From the NCBI GenBank assembly GCA_942493075.1, contig OW818681.1, forward strand, positions 1,488,001-1,552,000: a stretch of DNA of 64,000 nt, given 5' to 3'. Below the pieces are notes generated by a model. That model ran no database searches and was not told the origin of the DNA. It saw nothing but the letters and a program-made list of their open reading frames with translations. This DNA is from JBBQYD01 sp942493075 (lineage in GTDB: Bacteria > Verrucomicrobiota > Verrucomicrobiia > Limisphaerales > UBA8199). This document shows, piece by piece, positions 18,101 to 27,347 of this stretch. The position numbers and the translations under genes were made by a program. The stretch's first letter is position 1. Every line of letters starts with the position of its first letter.

Positions 18101-21100
18101 CCCAGCGCCAATCACCCTTCCGCGCTAATTTAGCTAGAAAGCCATTCGTTTGGGATTCCCTGGCTTGTAACGTCTCCGCAAGCTGTATGGATCCGGTGAA
18201 CAAGCCGGTGAGATACACGTTTCCTTCGGAATCCGTGGCGTGCCGGGGAAAACTGGCGCTCTGTCCGGTGTTGGCTCGTGTCGAGATTGGATACCCGTTG
18301 CCAACAACCAGCGTATCGAAGCTGGCGGTTTCACCCTGCACGGTCCCCGCGATGTTGCCTGCAACAATTCGGTAATAATACTTCGTTCCTGACTCCAGGT
18401 TCTCGATTGGGAAAGCCACCTCTTGAGGTTCAACCCCCGAGTTCAAGGTTGTAACCGGGCTCGCATTCCCCAGGTAACGACTGGTGCCATATTCCACCCA
18501 CACCGCTGGACTATTCGTTCCGGCGGGGTTTACCGTGCCTCTGAGGATAGCTGAAGTGGATCGGACCGACACTGCGGGCAGGGTGGTTACGATCGGTTGA
18601 AACAGGGGCGCTCCAGAGTTTACAAACATCTGCCTGCCGTCCAAAGGCGCATCCAAACCAGATACCGCATCCTTCGTGCGACTGCCGGCCCCCTCATCAA
18701 AACGGTAGTAGGCTACCAGGTTGGATTCGGTTCCCGTCAGAGCTCGGGTAGCATTCGCCGTAATCTCAGAGGGGGTGCGAGCGACTTTCCACACTCGAAT
18801 TTCATCGAGTTCTCCGTTGAATAGAGAGCCTCCTGCGCTGTCCATGCCAATGCGCAAAGAATCAGCGGCCCCAAAGGAGGATGGGATATTGGTTGAGGCC
18901 ACCAAAACTCCGTCCATATAAATCCGCGTGACGGGGCCGTTTGTGTCGAATACCCCCGCCCAGTGATGCCATTCACTGTCGGTGCAATTCGTGGCGGTGT
19001 TCAGGCTCTTGCTCGAGAAGGAGAATGTAAACAAATTATTGGTCTGGAATCCAAACACCAGATTGTTCACTCCCAACGACACAATGCAGTCCGCAGTTCC
19101 GATCCGGTCTCTTTTGGCCCAAGCTTCCACTGTGAAGGAGTTGGACAATGCAACACGAACTCCGCTGATCCCCTGCTTTGTGCCCTCAAAATAGAGAGCC
19201 TTGGCCGCAGCAGGATGCTGTCCCAAAGGGCAGCCTTCATATTCATAGGCTCCTGCGTCGGTTTTTGTACAAGCGATCCGCGAAAAGCCCCGCTGGTCGT
19301 TAGTTGCCGTGGTTAGATTCGTGCCTGCGTTCACCGCAGGACTTTCAGGCCAGAGTGCATGGGTCAGAGTCGGTCCTCCATTGTGCCCGAGGGGAGTCAG
19401 CAATGGTGGGACGTTCAAGAGATCCCCTTTGCCTTGGGAGAAACCCTGGTCGCCCCCTCCGATAAAACCGATGAGGTTGCCTCCAAGCGAACTAAACATC
19501 CCGGCGACGTCATCCATCCCACCGGCCTTTTCGTTTAGCGCCACAACCGTGTTTGCCATGCGGGGCTGCAGTGATCCGGTGCTGGCGAAAATGCCTCCGC
19601 CATTCCCAGCAGCTCCGCCCGTTGCTGGTGCTCCGGTCCGGTTCCCAACAATGGTGCAATGGGTGAGCTCCAAAGTGGACGAACTCCAAACCCCTCCGCC
19701 ACTTCCGCCCGAACCACCAGTGCCCATTGATCCGTAGCTGCCATTTCTAAAGGCGCCCCAGCCTCCAGGGCCTCCGTACCCGGGAGAGCCGCCCTGTCCG
19801 CACGAATTGCCGCTTAATGTAGAGTTCAAAGCCACGATCGGGCCCTTCCCAGAGATGCCTGCCCCGTCTCCACCGGTGCCTCCAACCCCGCCTCGACCGC
19901 CGTTATCCCCATAAAAAACCCCAGAGCTCCCTGCACCACCGGGGCCGCCCGGTCCTCCGTTCCCGCACCAATTGCTGTAAACTGTCGAGGCAATTATCGT
20001 CAGGCTTCCGGCGTTGTGAATGCCAGCACCCGATCCCGCCGCGCCGCCTCCCCCTCCTGTTCCTCCAGTACCTCCTACCCCACCGGTGGAGCCGCCGCCC
20101 GTCCTGTTGCTTGCAATTCTGCAACGATACAGGGTTAATTCCCCTGCAGGCGCATTGTATATTCCTCCACCATCGCCACCGGCCCCGCCTGCATACGCCC
20201 CTGCACCCCCTGATCCACTGACACAGTTCGAAATGACACAATCTGTCATGGTGAGGGTTCCGGCGTTATACACGCCACCACCCGCACTTCCGGGCAAGCC
20301 CGTTCCTCCGTTAGAAGCCAGCCCGTTACAGATAGCCAGGCCCGAAATGTTCGCACTGACCCCAGCGGCGACATTGAATACCCGGGATAAACCCTTGCCG
20401 CTAATGATCAGGCTCGTTGCGCCGGGGCCAATAACTGAGAGATCTTTTGTGATAGCCAGTTCGCCATGAACCAACTCCAGAACTCCTGTATTCGTGACCA
20501 GGAGCATGCTTCCAGCCGGGGCATCCAGAATCGCCTGCCGCAGAGATCCCGGTCCACTCTCAGCCAACCCGCCCGCATCATAAATCGAGAAGGTCAGATC
20601 CGCTCCATAGACGGTCGATACCTCGTTCGACGCCGCCACTCGAAAATGATAAACCACGTCCTTCTCAAGTCCTGTCACGGTGGTTTCAATTGCTTCGGCC
20701 CCCAACCCTGACCCCAGGGGCTCGGCCATCACAACTTGCCCGTAATTTGTGCTTGTCCCCCACTCGAACCATGCCACTTCTCCCGGGCTGGCTTTGTCGA
20801 TTTGCCCCGTCATCTTTACGGTATCCGTGGTCACCATCATGGCCGGCCGGGTCTTCAGTAACGGCACTCCTTTGCCCACGCCTGATGGCCTCCACGCGGG
20901 GCCGTTTACCAGCAAAGCGCTGTTTGCATTGGCTGTCCCGTCATGCAGTGTGCTTCCTGCGCCCTCATCGAACCCGTAGTAAACTGCAAGCCCGGGCTCA
21001 TTGCCTGAAATCCGGTCATTCATTCCCGTGAGAATCTCCTCCGCAGAGCGAGCCCGGCTCCAGATGCGGAATTCATCAAGCAGACCCTTCAGGTCCTGTC

Positions 21101-23738
21101 CGAGACGAAGGCTGTAATCCCCCAGGGCAAAGTCGTTAAACTGATTCGCCGAAGCCGCCAGCTTGCCGTTGCGAAAGATCTTCATGCAGTTGTTGCTTCG
21201 GCTGGCAACAAAGGCAAAGTGCTGCCAGCTCCCAAGAACGTTCTCTGAAAAATCGAAGTACAGCCTTCCGCCAGCGCCGATGTCGCCATAATCCCAATAG
21301 ATTCTATTGCCGCTTGCCTGCCACAGTCCGCCAAAGAAACGATTGGCGTAGTTGTCCGGATCGAGCAAGAATCCGGTACCATTCGCCAACTGCTGAATCT
21401 GAACCCAGAATTCAACTGTGATCTCGGAGGGCATCGATCGGCCGAACCTCACCAGACGCGCGAAATCACCCACTCCGCCGAACTCGACCGCTGCTCCACC
21501 GGTCGATGTTGGTGTGACCAGCCTGATTGGCTTCCCTGCCGAAGAACCAGAGGCTCCTGACACCATCGCTTGGACGTCGTAAGTTCCTCCCGCAGGAAAA
21601 TCGACAGAATTGATCCTCGCCTCAACCGACAGAGCCCGGGCTGCTCCGCTCATTAATACCCCGTCGGCAGCCCCAAACAGCCGGGTATCCTTTACGACCT
21701 CACCCGACGTCTCATCGAACTGATAGTTGAGCAGGAGGCGCGAATCAGTTGGAGAAACAGGACTATTCAGGTGTTCACTGATTTGAATCGCGGTTCTCGC
21801 TTCGTTCCAGATTCGAAAATCATCCAGCATGCAATCCGTATTGGCGTCGACTGCCCAGCCGCTTCGGCCAATGTAGTTGTTGGTTCGAAGCACGGATGCC
21901 GGAATGTGAATGCTGCCACAAGCCACCGGCACGCCGTTGATCAACAACTTTGCCTCGCTTCCTGAGAGAGTAGCCGCGACATGAATCCATTCATTAAGGG
22001 GAAGACGCTCAGGGGCCTGAAGACTCTGGGAACTCCCTCCCCGGAATATCACCAGAGCAGGCCGGCCTTGATCGCTATTTGGGGAGAATACGACATTATC
22101 ACTGGGTGTTCCGTTTCCAAAATCAAGGATCCGGCACCAGTTGTTGTAACGTCTCAGGTAAATCCAGGTCTCTATCGTGAAATCCCCGGTAAACCACGGC
22201 CCGTCCGGTACATCAACATAGGCGCTCATGCCATTGAGATCTGCCACACGGTTGGTCCCTGCCACCACGGTGCCCGGTGTGACATGGTTCAGGTTTGCAC
22301 GGCCGTTGCTCACCCATTTGGCTCCGCCAGCCAGCGTGCCAGTTGCGTTCTTGCCTGACCCATCAGACATATCGCCATCCAGCAACCAGGCACCAAGGAG
22401 CTTCGCGAAAAGAGGATGGGCGGGTGTCGGAGAGCTCTTGGCCAAATCACGGATCTGAGCCAATGTGAGTTCCTGGTTCCACAGTGTGACCTCATCGAGT
22501 TGTCCCGGAAAATAACCCGCGAACCCTGTGGAAAAGCCGAAGCGTAGAGTTTCGGCGGTTGTGCAGGGGCCGGGGGTGCCCGTCCAGGGCAGGGAACCGC
22601 GCAGCGATCCATCAATATATATCCTGCCACCAGAGTCCCCAACCGTCATGGCAATCTGGTGCCACTCGCCGTCATCTATTAAACCGCCCGGAATGCCCTG
22701 GACTTGATCACCGACGTGGTTGGCACCACTTGCGAAATACCACGCTTTGAGCTGCCCCGCCTCCATGCGAATACACCAGCCGTTTAGGGAACCTGCCACG
22801 TACTTGCTTGCGATCGTGCCCGTGGCGCCCACCTTGCCGGTCCGCACCCATGCTGCCACGGTCAGTGGATATGAGTTGAAAGATGTTCCCTGCAGATTGG
22901 CGCAATCGGCCACGCCATCCAACTCCAGAACTGTGGAAGGCTTTCCCCATGAAAACCAGTTTGTCACGGGGGTGGTGCCATTCGGATTTAAGGACGCATT
23001 AAGGCGCACGGTTTTATCAAGCGCATTGCCGGGCAGCCTCGTGATGACAACCGGAGCGACGGCATCCCTATCCCCCATCCTGAGCACCCCGCCAATAAGC
23101 GTCCCGAAATGGCCTTGTCCGGACACATCCTCCACTGAACGGCCAGCGTCCTCCATTGTGTAGTAAGCAGCCAGGCCAGCCTCGCCTGAGGGTAATTGCC
23201 GATTCCAAACAGAGAGAATCTGATCTCTTGTTAGCGCTTTGTTCCAGATGCGAATCTCATCCAGGTCGCCCGCGAACGCGCGCGCGCCGCCTGCAGCGGG
23301 ATCGCGGCCGCCCAGGCATAGAGGATCGGCATTGGCGATCCCTGTATTGGCGGTTCCGGTGATAGCCTGCTGTACGGTATCCAAGTACAAATGGCGCTCG
23401 CCGTTGTCGTTTACCGCCGCTATATGATGCCAGACGCCCGGCTGCAATCCGGCGGCAGCAACCATGCCGTCAAATTCCAATGTGGTCCCGTTCAGTTGGA
23501 GCAAATAGCCATTCGTGCCCGCGTTGTTACATTTGGCAATCAGGATGCGCTGCCCGCTCAGTTGCTCCGGCCTGAACCAGCATTCGAGCGTGTAGTTCGT
23601 GGTTAGATCCAGGGCTGCTCCATCGCCAGTTCGCACATAGTCATCCACCCCATCAAGCCTCAAAGTCGCAGCGTTGCCTCCCAGAGCAAAAATGCAGGCC
23701 AGGGCAGAGAACCAAAACGAACGAAATTCATGTTTCAT
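15189..23738 (-). CDS. Giant secreted multidomain protein: LamG, beta-helix, beta-propeller
   Basis: 2849 residues with an N-terminal signal peptide (MKHEFRSFWFSALACIFALG). Domains in order, with rough residues: LamG/concanavalin-like (25-225), Ig/FN3-like linker (225-265), LamG (265-465), LamG (500-690), LamG (745-940), linker (965-1045), a Gly-rich right-handed beta-helix of the polymorphic outer-membrane type (1060-1470; GGGVYNAGTLTMTDCVISNC), LamG (1510-1695), linker (1713-1812), an SBBP-type beta-propeller (1816-2246; repeated DGRVYVAGDFTG-like units) and an unfamiliar C-terminal part (2270-2849). The LamG folds usually bind glycans or proteins. The frame ends at 15189 inside what looks like a continuing domain, and the next frame goes on. 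It starts 30 bp after the 659-aa gene. The plus-strand Pro-rich ORFs opposite the Gly-rich part are shadows. Confidence 0.9.
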   Translation of the reverse strand: MKHEFRSFWFSALACIFALGGNAATLRLDGVDDYVRTGDGAALDLTTNYTLECWFRPEQLSGQRILIAKCNNAGTNGYLLQLNGTTLEFDGMVAAAGLQPGVWHHIAAVNDNGERHLYLDTVQQAITGTANTGIANADPLCLGGRDPAAGGARAFAGDLDEIRIWNKALTRDQILSVWNRQLPSGEAGLAAYYTMEDAGRSVEDVSGQGHFGTLIGGVLRMGDRDAVAPVVITRLPGNALDKTVRLNASLNPNGTTPVTNWFSWGKPSTVLELDGVADCANLQGTSFNSYPLTVAAWVRTGKVGATGTIASKYVAGSLNGWCIRMEAGQLKAWYFASGANHVGDQVQGIPGGLIDDGEWHQIAMTVGDSGGRIYIDGSLRGSLPWTGTPGPCTTAETLRFGFSTGFAGYFPGQLDEVTLWNQELTLAQIRDLAKSSPTPAHPLFAKLLGAWLLDGDMSDGSGKNATGTLAGGAKWVSNGRANLNHVTPGTVVAGTNRVADLNGMSAYVDVPDGPWFTGDFTIETWIYLRRYNNWCRILDFGNGTPSDNVVFSPNSDQGRPALVIFRGGSSQSLQAPERLPLNEWIHVAATLSGSEAKLLINGVPVACGSIHIPASVLRTNNYIGRSGWAVDANTDCMLDDFRIWNEARTAIQISEHLNSPVSPTDSRLLLNYQFDETSGEVVKDTRLFGAADGVLMSGAARALSVEARINSVDFPAGGTYDVQAMVSGASGSSAGKPIRLVTPTSTGGAAVEFGGVGDFARLVRFGRSMPSEITVEFWVQIQQLANGTGFLLDPDNYANRFFGGLWQASGNRIYWDYGDIGAGGRLYFDFSENVLGSWQHFAFVASRSNNCMKIFRNGKLAASANQFNDFALGDYSLRLGQDLKGLLDEFRIWSRARSAEEILTGMNDRISGNEPGLAVYYGFDEGAGSTLHDGTANANSALLVNGPAWRPSGVGKGVPLLKTRPAMMVTTDTVKMTGQIDKASPGEVAWFEWGTSTNYGQVVMAEPLGSGLGAEAIETTVTGLEKDVVYHFRVAASNEVSTVYGADLTFSIYDAGGLAESGPGSLRQAILDAPAGSMLLVTNTGVLELVHGELAITKDLSVIGPGATSLIISGKGLSRVFNVAAGVSANISGLAICNGLASNGGTGLPGSAGGGVYNAGTLTMTDCVISNCVSGSGGAGAYAGGAGGDGGGIYNAPAGELTLYRCRIASNRTGGGSTGGVGGTGGTGGGGGAAGSGAGIHNAGSLTIIASTVYSNWCGNGGPGGPGGAGSSGVFYGDNGGRGGVGGTGGDGAGISGKGPIVALNSTLSGNSCGQGGSPGYGGPGGWGAFRNGSYGSMGTGGSGGSGGGVWSSSTLELTHCTIVGNRTGAPATGGAAGNGGGIFASTGSLQPRMANTVVALNEKAGGMDDVAGMFSSLGGNLIGFIGGGDQGFSQGKGDLLNVPPLLTPLGHNGGPTLTHALWPESPAVNAGTNLTTATNDQRGFSRIACTKTDAGAYEYEGCPLGQHPAAAKALYFEGTKQGISGVRVALSNSFTVEAWAKRDRIGTADCIVSLGVNNLVFGFQTNNLFTFSFSSKSLNTATNCTDSEWHHWAGVFDTNGPVTRIYMDGVLVASTNIPSSFGAADSLRIGMDSAGGSLFNGELDEIRVWKVARTPSEITANATRALTGTESNLVAYYRFDEGAGSRTKDAVSGLDAPLDGRQMFVNSGAPLFQPIVTTLPAVSVRSTSAILRGTVNPAGTNSPAVWVEYGTSRYLGNASPVTTLNSGVEPQEVAFPIENLESGTKYYYRIVAGNIAGTVQGETASFDTLVVGNGYPISTRANTGQSASFPRHATDSEGNVYLTGLFTGSIQLAETLQARESQTNGFLAKLARKGDWRWGVGIPISSGGWMRINSVAVEGPDSVLVAGSFSGSVLFGSNQLSAPQGSRAFVARYEHSLTNWTWSAALGGGTNNHANAVSVGSDGAIYIAGEFSGTTPFGTNATDGALFSLAASGGSDAFVARYSRSGLVDWVSGFGGSQSTREMAQAMAAGPSGELYIVGSFAGQGSFGMESLTSRSGSSDFFFAAINMTNGTVRRAIAAGGQDSDIGTAVAVHPDGNIYVAAQFSGAATFDGAPLPELDSSGMNMVVAQLSRQGVLSRRVAARGARGQSLAISSDGRVYVAGDFTGVMQYGPSLITIGTGTNASSDIFLSELKESMETLSWTGFKQLGGIGTETCGTITTDRAGSVVLSGTYAQSMHVGYVELSTPNSSEVFVARMEPDGVYEHNLWEIGKALDPPVEAREPGQENRAIGLLSIEIMKTAPGLEDSDGGNAFLWNTDKKRLYAIRPVTARIKWRLDQNLTNMANVATIVGRCYWPEHPRTNVAGAPVEVQGPGVGKGYFCAGISFNTNGADISPVTRGAQQFQVFQTPTNSSGYNVIHYMTEQARGESVFDVVMTKPYGTWATSEPATVGQALGRAGHQDTTGKNGYVLFDRSFYDAVAHERAARSGPILPVNRNLHSDPHLDMVVVWYRTNEVTGIAWGSDPVRYEVDWPVAPERIVIASGLGQPAGREQYPQVHVYHQPAREAAGFNPNEEHALIVADRLYALRCDLNAGIIPKASEPYVLLKYCSPDSTNDWRIKVFEVVAENEQHTFAKFGSGQAGLEVQMPAPLNMLGLCVASNRVAFGQQHAHQAWTGKIYAKSAGYFQVQYWYPAMPDFYFGGQNPPENSFVPWMSGYTQAPATPGASHVIGEPVLVGYDIEWPPQPAMLFSSDSLTTSKNGLPDLFNFASAEVIYDAADPHGTNIADAMVRIFDPISERTIQMPADFELPEVIRKSSDRGRFVFPDLPYALRIRLLYDELNQRLSFARLV

Positions 23739-23768
23739 AGGAAAAGGTTGTTAAGGGTTCATCTTGGT

Positions 23769-25748
23769 TCACGGCACAGGGCTGGGGTTCAGTGCCGAGA
23801 TGTATGAGACACGCACGAGCCTGAAACTGCCCTTGACCAGCAATGGCTGCTTATGCAATCCGACCAGCGTTTCCCGGTAGGTCCCTTCCATGATCGAATA
23901 GGCCGGATCGGGTTGATCTGTGGCTGTGGAGGCGCTGGAAAGCTCAAATCGCAGGGATCTCTGGACACCGTAGCTCTCGGCTTGAGACTCATCCGCTATG
24001 GGCTCGAATTGGCTGTTCAGGTTGTCGTGGTCAGGATGGTACTTATGGCGAAATGGGTTGAGCGGATAATCGGGCCGCAGGACGATCTCGCCTGTTAAAA
24101 CGCTGCCAGGATTGAACAGGCCCGACAGCGCCATGTCGTTGGTGCCCCGCGCATCAAAATCGAATCCGATCGATCCCATGCGCCGCCCCACATCTGTTCC
24201 TTCGCGCAGAGTCACCCCCTTGAACTGGCTCAATAGGGCATCCTGTGTGATCAAGACCGGAATACCCGGTTTATCGACAGTGAGGGTTCCATCTGGCAGG
24301 GGTTTGTAGGTACCATCCCGCCACATCTGAACAACCTCCTTCAGCAATCTTGCCTTGCCCGAAGGATCCACATGCAGAATAACCCGCATATTGAAGTCAG
24401 ATCGTGTGGGTGTTGGCTCCTGCTGTGCGGTATTCCGTTCCGCCTTTTCGTAAACTGGCACTGCCTCGCCCGATAGGGTCTCAACAACCACCACCGGGTT
24501 TGTGGCCAGAGTCGTCTCTATAACAACTTCGTTTTGAGAATTCGTGAACTCCACATAATTCGTTTCGATTATGAGATTCGTGGACACAATCAGGCGGGGA
24601 TCACTCAAAGCAGTGGGTTGGCCGTCCAGCACCGCATAGCGGTTGGTCAGCAGCACGCCAAAGTGCGGCTCGCTCACAGCGTTGACTCTGACTGTTCCCA
24701 CCCACAATCCGCCATACCCGTCGCCGGTGCGCTTCGCTGTAACCGGCAAAACATGTCTGGTGCCCGAATTGTCCGTGAGCTCCAGTACCGATCCGTGCTC
24801 AACTCCAGCCATCTGACTGCGCCTGATTCCCAACACCACGCGCGCAGGGGTCCCGTTGCTGACCGTAACAATGTATGGATTAGGCAGGTCAGCCCAGCGA
24901 TACCCGGTTTTTGTCTCGAACAGGCGGACTCCGAGAATGCCGCTGGAATGGTTTCCCACGTGACGGATTGTGACGATCCGGGGGCTGGGACCCAGGTTAT
25001 TGAGTTCAAGGGTTGCTCGCCCCAGTTCATCTCCAAAATCCAGGGATTCACCGCCGCCCGCATCAAATAACAATGGCGCTGAGAAGGTGGAGGCACCCTT
25101 GCAATACACCCAATACGCAGCCTGAGGCTCGATGGAGTCGGAATTGATTACTGCGACCCACTGGCCGCCGCTGCTTAGCCGGTATACCCCCCGGACACGG
25201 TCTTGCACAGGATCAAAATGAGCGGTTGAGTTTTGAAGGAACGCCTTGAATGTGGGCGGCGCGGAGGGATCCACGGGGAAGTTTCGCAGATTGTAGGAAT
25301 CTGGATCCCACCGGGCGGCACGCATCGCAGGCTTGCCTGTCACGCGCCACATTGCCGGACCATTGGTCAGCCTGAGAAGGTAGGCCCGTTGTCCCGGGGC
25401 GGATTTCAGAGTGCTGACAAATTCCGGCTGTCCAGGCACAAACCGGAGCCATTCCGCCTCATTGAATGATGGCTCGTCCATGTTTTGAATAAACCGGGCG
25501 CTGGAGAGCGGCTCAGCCCGCGTCCATGCGCTGGCCAGAGGCAGTCCGGCGAAGACTTCAGCCGGCGCGGTGTTGGTAGGGGTGACTGCAAGGAATACGG
25601 CGTTCCATCCCGCATGCAGGTTGAAATTGTGCGTGATGCTCTGTGCGTGGCACATTTCCACTGCAAGCAAGAACCCTGTGAAGAATGCCATAACGGGCCA
25701 AGCCGCATGCCAGTGCGCATGCCTGTAAGAGACCTGATTCGATTTCAT
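23769..25748 (-). CDS. Large secreted protein, probable partner of the giant protein
   Basis: 659 residues. The ATG at 25748 overlaps the stop of the upstream PPIase gene (ATGA), so the two are translationally coupled. An N-terminal signal region (VMAFFTGFLLAVEMCHAQS) precedes a domain beginning FNLHAGWNAVFLAVTP, a pattern seen at the start of many large Verrucomicrobiota surface proteins. The rest is beta-rich and without Cys pairs; segments such as SVLELTDNSGTRHVLPVTAK and RYAVLDGQPTALSDP look like repeated beta-sandwich modules. I do not recognise a named family. Being encoded between a SurA-like chaperone and a giant exported protein suggests it is a subunit or assembly factor of the same surface structure (inference). 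Confidence 0.8.
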   Translation of the reverse strand: MKSNQVSYRHAHWHAAWPVMAFFTGFLLAVEMCHAQSITHNFNLHAGWNAVFLAVTPTNTAPAEVFAGLPLASAWTRAEPLSSARFIQNMDEPSFNEAEWLRFVPGQPEFVSTLKSAPGQRAYLLRLTNGPAMWRVTGKPAMRAARWDPDSYNLRNFPVDPSAPPTFKAFLQNSTAHFDPVQDRVRGVYRLSSGGQWVAVINSDSIEPQAAYWVYCKGASTFSAPLLFDAGGGESLDFGDELGRATLELNNLGPSPRIVTIRHVGNHSSGILGVRLFETKTGYRWADLPNPYIVTVSNGTPARVVLGIRRSQMAGVEHGSVLELTDNSGTRHVLPVTAKRTGDGYGGLWVGTVRVNAVSEPHFGVLLTNRYAVLDGQPTALSDPRLIVSTNLIIETNYVEFTNSQNEVVIETTLATNPVVVVETLSGEAVPVYEKAERNTAQQEPTPTRSDFNMRVILHVDPSGKARLLKEVVQMWRDGTYKPLPDGTLTVDKPGIPVLITQDALLSQFKGVTLREGTDVGRRMGSIGFDFDARGTNDMALSGLFNPGSVLTGEIVLRPDYPLNPFRHKYHPDHDNLNSQFEPIADESQAESYGVQRSLRFELSSASTATDQPDPAYSIMEGTYRETLVGLHKQPLLVKGSFRLVRVSYISALNPSPVP

Positions 25749-26806
25749 GGTTGTGTTCCTGCGGTGGTTATTTGGCGCGCCGATTCCTTCACTTGAGGCA
25801 TAGGCCCCAGCGGCGGGCCGTTAGACCCTTTGTTCAAAACCGGCACCTCAAGGGCGTCGAGCAACGGTTTGTTCGTTCTGATGACTAATCCGGTTAAAGC
25901 CTGATCGAGCATCTTTTCCCGTTGTGCGCGAGATCTCTCACGCCCCAACAGGTATTTGACTCCATCCGCAACCTCCGTTAGCGGGCGCTGTGAGGCTGGT
26001 TGGCGTTCAACAAGCCTCACCAGGTACAAGGCATTGGCAGTTTGAATAACCGGGCTGATCTCACCCGGCTCTTTCAAGCTCGAAAGCGCATCTATGACCC
26101 GCCGATCAAGTCCGGTTTTCTTGGAATCCAGGTTCTTGACAATGAACCAGCCGATGTCCCCACCCCGGTATCGGCTTGCCTGATCGTCCGAACTGTTCTG
26201 AGCAAGCAGGCCGAAGGTGCCGTCTGGCGCAGGATTTGCCATGGCTGCCGTACGGATCTGCTCCATCTTCCCGGCGGCTGCGCTTTGTCTCTCGGGATCC
26301 GCAGCAGACGGCACCTGGAGTTGAATAATCGCCGCGCGCAGCCGTTCGGGGGTGCCGAACCAGTCAGCATGGTCCTTGTAGTAACGTTCGATTTCGTCCC
26401 ATGTAACTTGGGGTTGCGGCAAAAGACCAAGTTGATCCTCCTCGTACTTGGCCACGATCATCCGCTTCAGAGTGTCGGCCATTTGAGCGTCGCGGTCGTA
26501 ACCAGCCGCGATAGCCTTTTCGTAAGCCGCTTCAAATCGGATCACTTCCTCAAGCGTCTGTCTCTTGAACTCTGCCGCATTCTGGATGTCATCACTAATC
26601 TGTGTGCGGCGGTTTAGTTCACGCTGCAATCGCTCCTGGGAAATCACTTGGTTCCCCACCCTGGCAACAATGTCCGGAGGCAAGGTTTCGGTTTCGGGAC
26701 CGCAACCTTGCAGGAGAAGCGCCATGAGCAGAGAAACCAGGTGCCACCGGCGATCTGTACTGCCACGAGACGCCAGACGACGAGAGAGACTGCTGGTTCG
26801 AAACAT
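25745..26806 (-). CDS. SurA/PpiC-like peptidyl-prolyl isomerase lipoprotein
   Basis: The frame opens at 26977; I prefer the ATG at 26806 (MFRTSSLSRR), which places an arginine-rich n-region before LVSLLMALLLQGC, a good lipobox. ATGs at 26821 and 26839 are alternatives and no site has a clear Shine-Dalgarno. The mature part starts with a SurA-type segment (IVARVGNQVISQERLQRELN), then helices, then a parvulin/PpiC domain (ERLRAAIIQLQV ... YRGGDIGWF ... GEISPVIQTANALYLVRLVE). Such proteins help outer-membrane and secreted proteins to fold in the periplasm. It is the first gene of the operon with the 659-aa and giant proteins, so a dedicated chaperone role is likely (inference). Confidence 0.88.
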   Translation of the reverse strand: MFRTSSLSRRLASRGSTDRRWHLVSLLMALLLQGCGPETETLPPDIVARVGNQVISQERLQRELNRRTQISDDIQNAAEFKRQTLEEVIRFEAAYEKAIAAGYDRDAQMADTLKRMIVAKYEEDQLGLLPQPQVTWDEIERYYKDHADWFGTPERLRAAIIQLQVPSAADPERQSAAAGKMEQIRTAAMANPAPDGTFGLLAQNSSDDQASRYRGGDIGWFIVKNLDSKKTGLDRRVIDALSSLKEPGEISPVIQTANALYLVRLVERQPASQRPLTEVADGVKYLLGRERSRAQREKMLDQALTGLVIRTNKPLLDALEVPVLNKGSNGPPLGPMPQVKESARQITTAGTQP

Positions 26807-26839
26807 ACGACCGTGGGTCATGTATGATCCGTATTTCAT

Positions 26840-27347
26840 GGGCGCGAGCACACGGCGCAGGCGTTCAACGACGAACAAAAAATCAATCGATCTGTGGCCC
26901 GAAAAAGGTCTCAGAAGGTCAGCCTGCGGATAAGGGTTACACCACTGATTGAATATTGAATCTATGGCAAGCGTCAACGAGTTTCTGCGTTTTGAGTCAT
27001 CACTCAGTTCAAACGCCAGGACGCGCAGCGAGGTAAATTATTCCAACGGCGCACTTTAACGCGCTCTCAAGCTCCGTGCTCACTGCGAAATTCTTTTCTG
27101 AGAATGAGCGGGGTCACAGCGCCGCAAAAAGCTTCATGCATGTAATGCCTTTGCAACCATTGTTTTAGGAACAATTTGACTGGGGCTGAACGGAAAACTG
27201 ATCCTATCTCCTCTGAATATCAGTGACTTAGCTGGGTCAATCTCGGCCAATAGCGCGAAGCATCGAGGAACCAAGGCAGCCTGAACGTTGATCCTTACTA
27301 AGGCGTGGATTACAGCTCAACGCTGCGGGGTGTCTGGCCCGATTTGG
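26840..27347. other. Intergenic region upstream of the PPIase operon
   Basis: About 500 bases between two minus-strand genes, with no convincing ORF, RNA or terminator. It should contain the promoter of the operon starting near 26806, but I see no strong -35/-10 pair. Confidence 0.4.

Noticed and set aside
20020..20469. 149-aa proline-rich plus-strand ORF
   Set aside because: It is the complement of the Gly-rich beta-helix segment of the giant protein (Gly codons read as Pro on the other strand).
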